This document shows, piece by piece, positions 63,022 through 64,000 of a stretch of DNA of 64,000 nucleotides. The translations under genes and the position numbers were made by a program. Origin of the DNA: Robiginitomaculum sp. (GTDB lineage Bacteria; Pseudomonadota; Alphaproteobacteria; Caulobacterales; Maricaulaceae); assembly GCA_021647375.1 (NCBI GenBank), contig JAKIUV010000004.1, forward strand, positions 1 through 64,000, given 5' to 3'. The notes below the pieces were generated by a model. The model was not told the DNA's origin and did not search any database. It was given only the letters and a program-made list of their open reading frames with translations. The stretch's first letter is position 1. Each line of letters opens with the position of its first letter.

Positions 63022-64000
63022 TAGCGACTTGGCATTACTCATAGATGCGGCGCGCACGGCGGGCGCCATCGCACGGGATTATTTTAACAAGGGCAATACC
63101 AAAACTTGGGACAAGTCCGAAAACCATCCGGTGACCGAAGCCGATATTGCCGTTAATGATTATCTCGCCGAGACATTACAGGCGGCCCGGCCCGGCTATG
63201 GCTGGCTATCTGAAGAGACCCAAGACGATGCTTCGCGGAGCCGTTCAAAACGAAGCTTCGTAGTTGACCCTATCGACGGCACCCGCGCCTTTATGGACGG
63301 AAAGCCGCATTTCACGATTTGTCTGGCAGTGATCGAAAACGGTAAAGCCATTACGGGTGTTGTCTATAATCCCATGTGTGATGAAATGTACGAAGCAGCG
63401 CTCGGCGGCGGGGCGCGGCTGAACGGTAAGCCTATTAAACCAAGCGGGTGTGCATCCATCGACGGCTGCACAATGGTCGGCTATCCGCGTAAATTCAAAC
63501 GGCTTGGCTGGCCGGATATGACGGTTTCTATCCGTAATTCCATGGCCTACCGTATCGTTCTGGTCGCGGCTGGACTGCGTGATGCTACGGTTTCGTTTAC
63601 ACCAAAATCTGACTGGGATCTCGCCGCCGCAGAGATAATCGCTAGCGAAGCTGGCGCCGTGACCACGGATTTGGACGGTAATGCCTTTCATTATGCCAAA
63701 GATGATGTCACGGAGAACGGCGTCATTTGTGCTAGCCCCAGCCTGCATGCTTTGTTATTGTCCAAAGTGAAAACAAACGGCACACCCGCAAAACCACAAC
63801 AATTGGAGACTAAAATGTCCGACCGTCATTCAGAAAAGAAAACCCCGACACAGCTATTGCATATCGTCATAGGCGGCGAGTTGGTTGATCCTATGAAAAC
63901 CGAATTTATGGATTTGTCCAAAATCGAATATATTGGTGCCTATCCGAATTACGAAGCTGCCCGCAAGGCTTGGAAAAACGCAGCGCAACGCACGGTCGAT
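63014..64000 (+). CDS. Inositol-monophosphatase-family nucleotidase fused in frame to DUF4170 (runs off the edge)
   Basis: A GTG start overlaps pmbA by 8 bp. Residues 1-255 are an IMPase-family domain with the metal motifs WLSEET, VDPIDGTRAFMDGKP and SDWDLAAAEIIASEAGA. The closest type is 3'(2'),5'-bisphosphate nucleotidase (CysQ). The frame then continues with no stop through a short linker (KVKTNGTPAKPQQLETK) into MSDRHSEKKTPTQLLHIVIG and GELVDPMKTEF, a DUF4170 domain that continues past 64000. A GGAG site remains before the internal ATG at 63815, so DUF4170 may also be translated separately. The pmbA-cysQ-DUF4170 order usually leads to waaA/lpxK. Confidence 0.8.
   Translation, partial: MLSSDLALLIDAARTAGAIARDYFNKGNTKTWDKSENHPVTEADIAVNDYLAETLQAARPGYGWLSEETQDDASRSRSKRSFVVDPIDGTRAFMDGKPHFTICLAVIENGKAITGVVYNPMCDEMYEAALGGGARLNGKPIKPSGCASIDGCTMVGYPRKFKRLGWPDMTVSIRNSMAYRIVLVAAGLRDATVSFTPKSDWDLAAAEIIASEAGAVTTDLDGNAFHYAKDDVTENGVICASPSLHALLLSKVKTNGTPAKPQQLETKMSDRHSEKKTPTQLLHIVIGGELVDPMKTEFMDLSKIEYIGAYPNYEAARKAWKNAAQRTVD

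Overview
The window looks like a stretch of core chromosome from an alphaproteobacterium, most plausibly a stalked or budding marine type (Hyphomonadaceae, Maricaulales or Caulobacterales-like). The reasons are a SciP (DUF1153) cell-cycle regulator, a TTAA-N7-TTAA CtrA-type box, an LDH-type malate dehydrogenase, DUF3576, IalB and DUF4170 proteins, and the pmbA-nucleotidase-DUF4170 gene order. The family assignment is inference from gene content. I saw no tRNA, rRNA, CRISPR array, prophage or intact insertion sequence.

Layout. 0-3.6 kb (minus strand): a small catabolic operon with a CaiB-type CoA-transferase (cut by the window edge), two polysaccharide-deacetylase/PuuE-like proteins, an isochorismatase-fold amidohydrolase and a membrane protein. 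3.9-6.6 kb: a phospholipid head-group cluster (CDP-alcohol phosphatidyltransferase, small membrane protein, CdsA-like cytidylyltransferase, PlsC-like acyltransferase). 6.7-16.5 kb: AI-2E/PerM permease, IclR regulator divergent from a beta-propeller/VOC pair, DUF1499, pdxH, J-domain protein, aroC, DCC thioredoxin-like protein, saccharopine-dehydrogenase/DUF4166 protein and IalB. 16.6-23.8 kb (minus): ftsK, a decayed membrane gene, GT2 glycosyltransferase, sulfotransferase, DegT-like aminotransferase and mnmA. 24-27.7 kb: sciP, a MinD-like protein without a P-loop, an EF-hand protein, and an ECF sigma / membrane anti-sigma-like / CnrX-like sensor operon.

28-35.4 kb: sucC-sucD-sucA-sucB of the TCA cycle, interrupted by a thioredoxin-fold protein and by a lipoprotein whose first residues copy the SucD N-terminus. 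35.4-46 kb: housekeeping genes (YqeY, carA, YdcH, YegP, grpE-hrcA, rph, holA-lptE-leuS, DUF3576). 46-52 kb: a phage-shock (Psp) locus, with pspF divergent from two small ORFs, pspA, pspB and pspC, followed by a small secreted protein and two paralogous DUF2807 proteins. 52-64 kb: sdhB, a lysophospholipid acyltransferase, GtrA, zapE, a TM-helix-repeat channel, mdh, an AT-rich HNH-like gene, two GNATs, a DsbA/FrnE protein, MAPEG, pmbA, and a phosphatase fused in frame to DUF4170 that runs off the right edge.

The most unusual element is the Psp locus. The PspF homologue keeps the Walker A motif, Asn64, Trp56 (the PspA contact in E. coli) and a Fis-type HTH. It has lost the GAFTGA sigma-54 loop, the Walker B glutamate and both arginine fingers. 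No good -24/-12 promoter is visible upstream of the operon. That leader instead holds a 20-bp-phased direct repeat and a perfect 9-bp GC hairpin just before the first ribosome binding site. Other items worth checking are the sucD-head/lipoprotein chimera, the phosphatase-DUF4170 fusion, the P-loop-less MinD relative beside sciP, and a repeat family that sits in the 5' leaders of sucB and lptE and carries their Shine-Dalgarno sequences.
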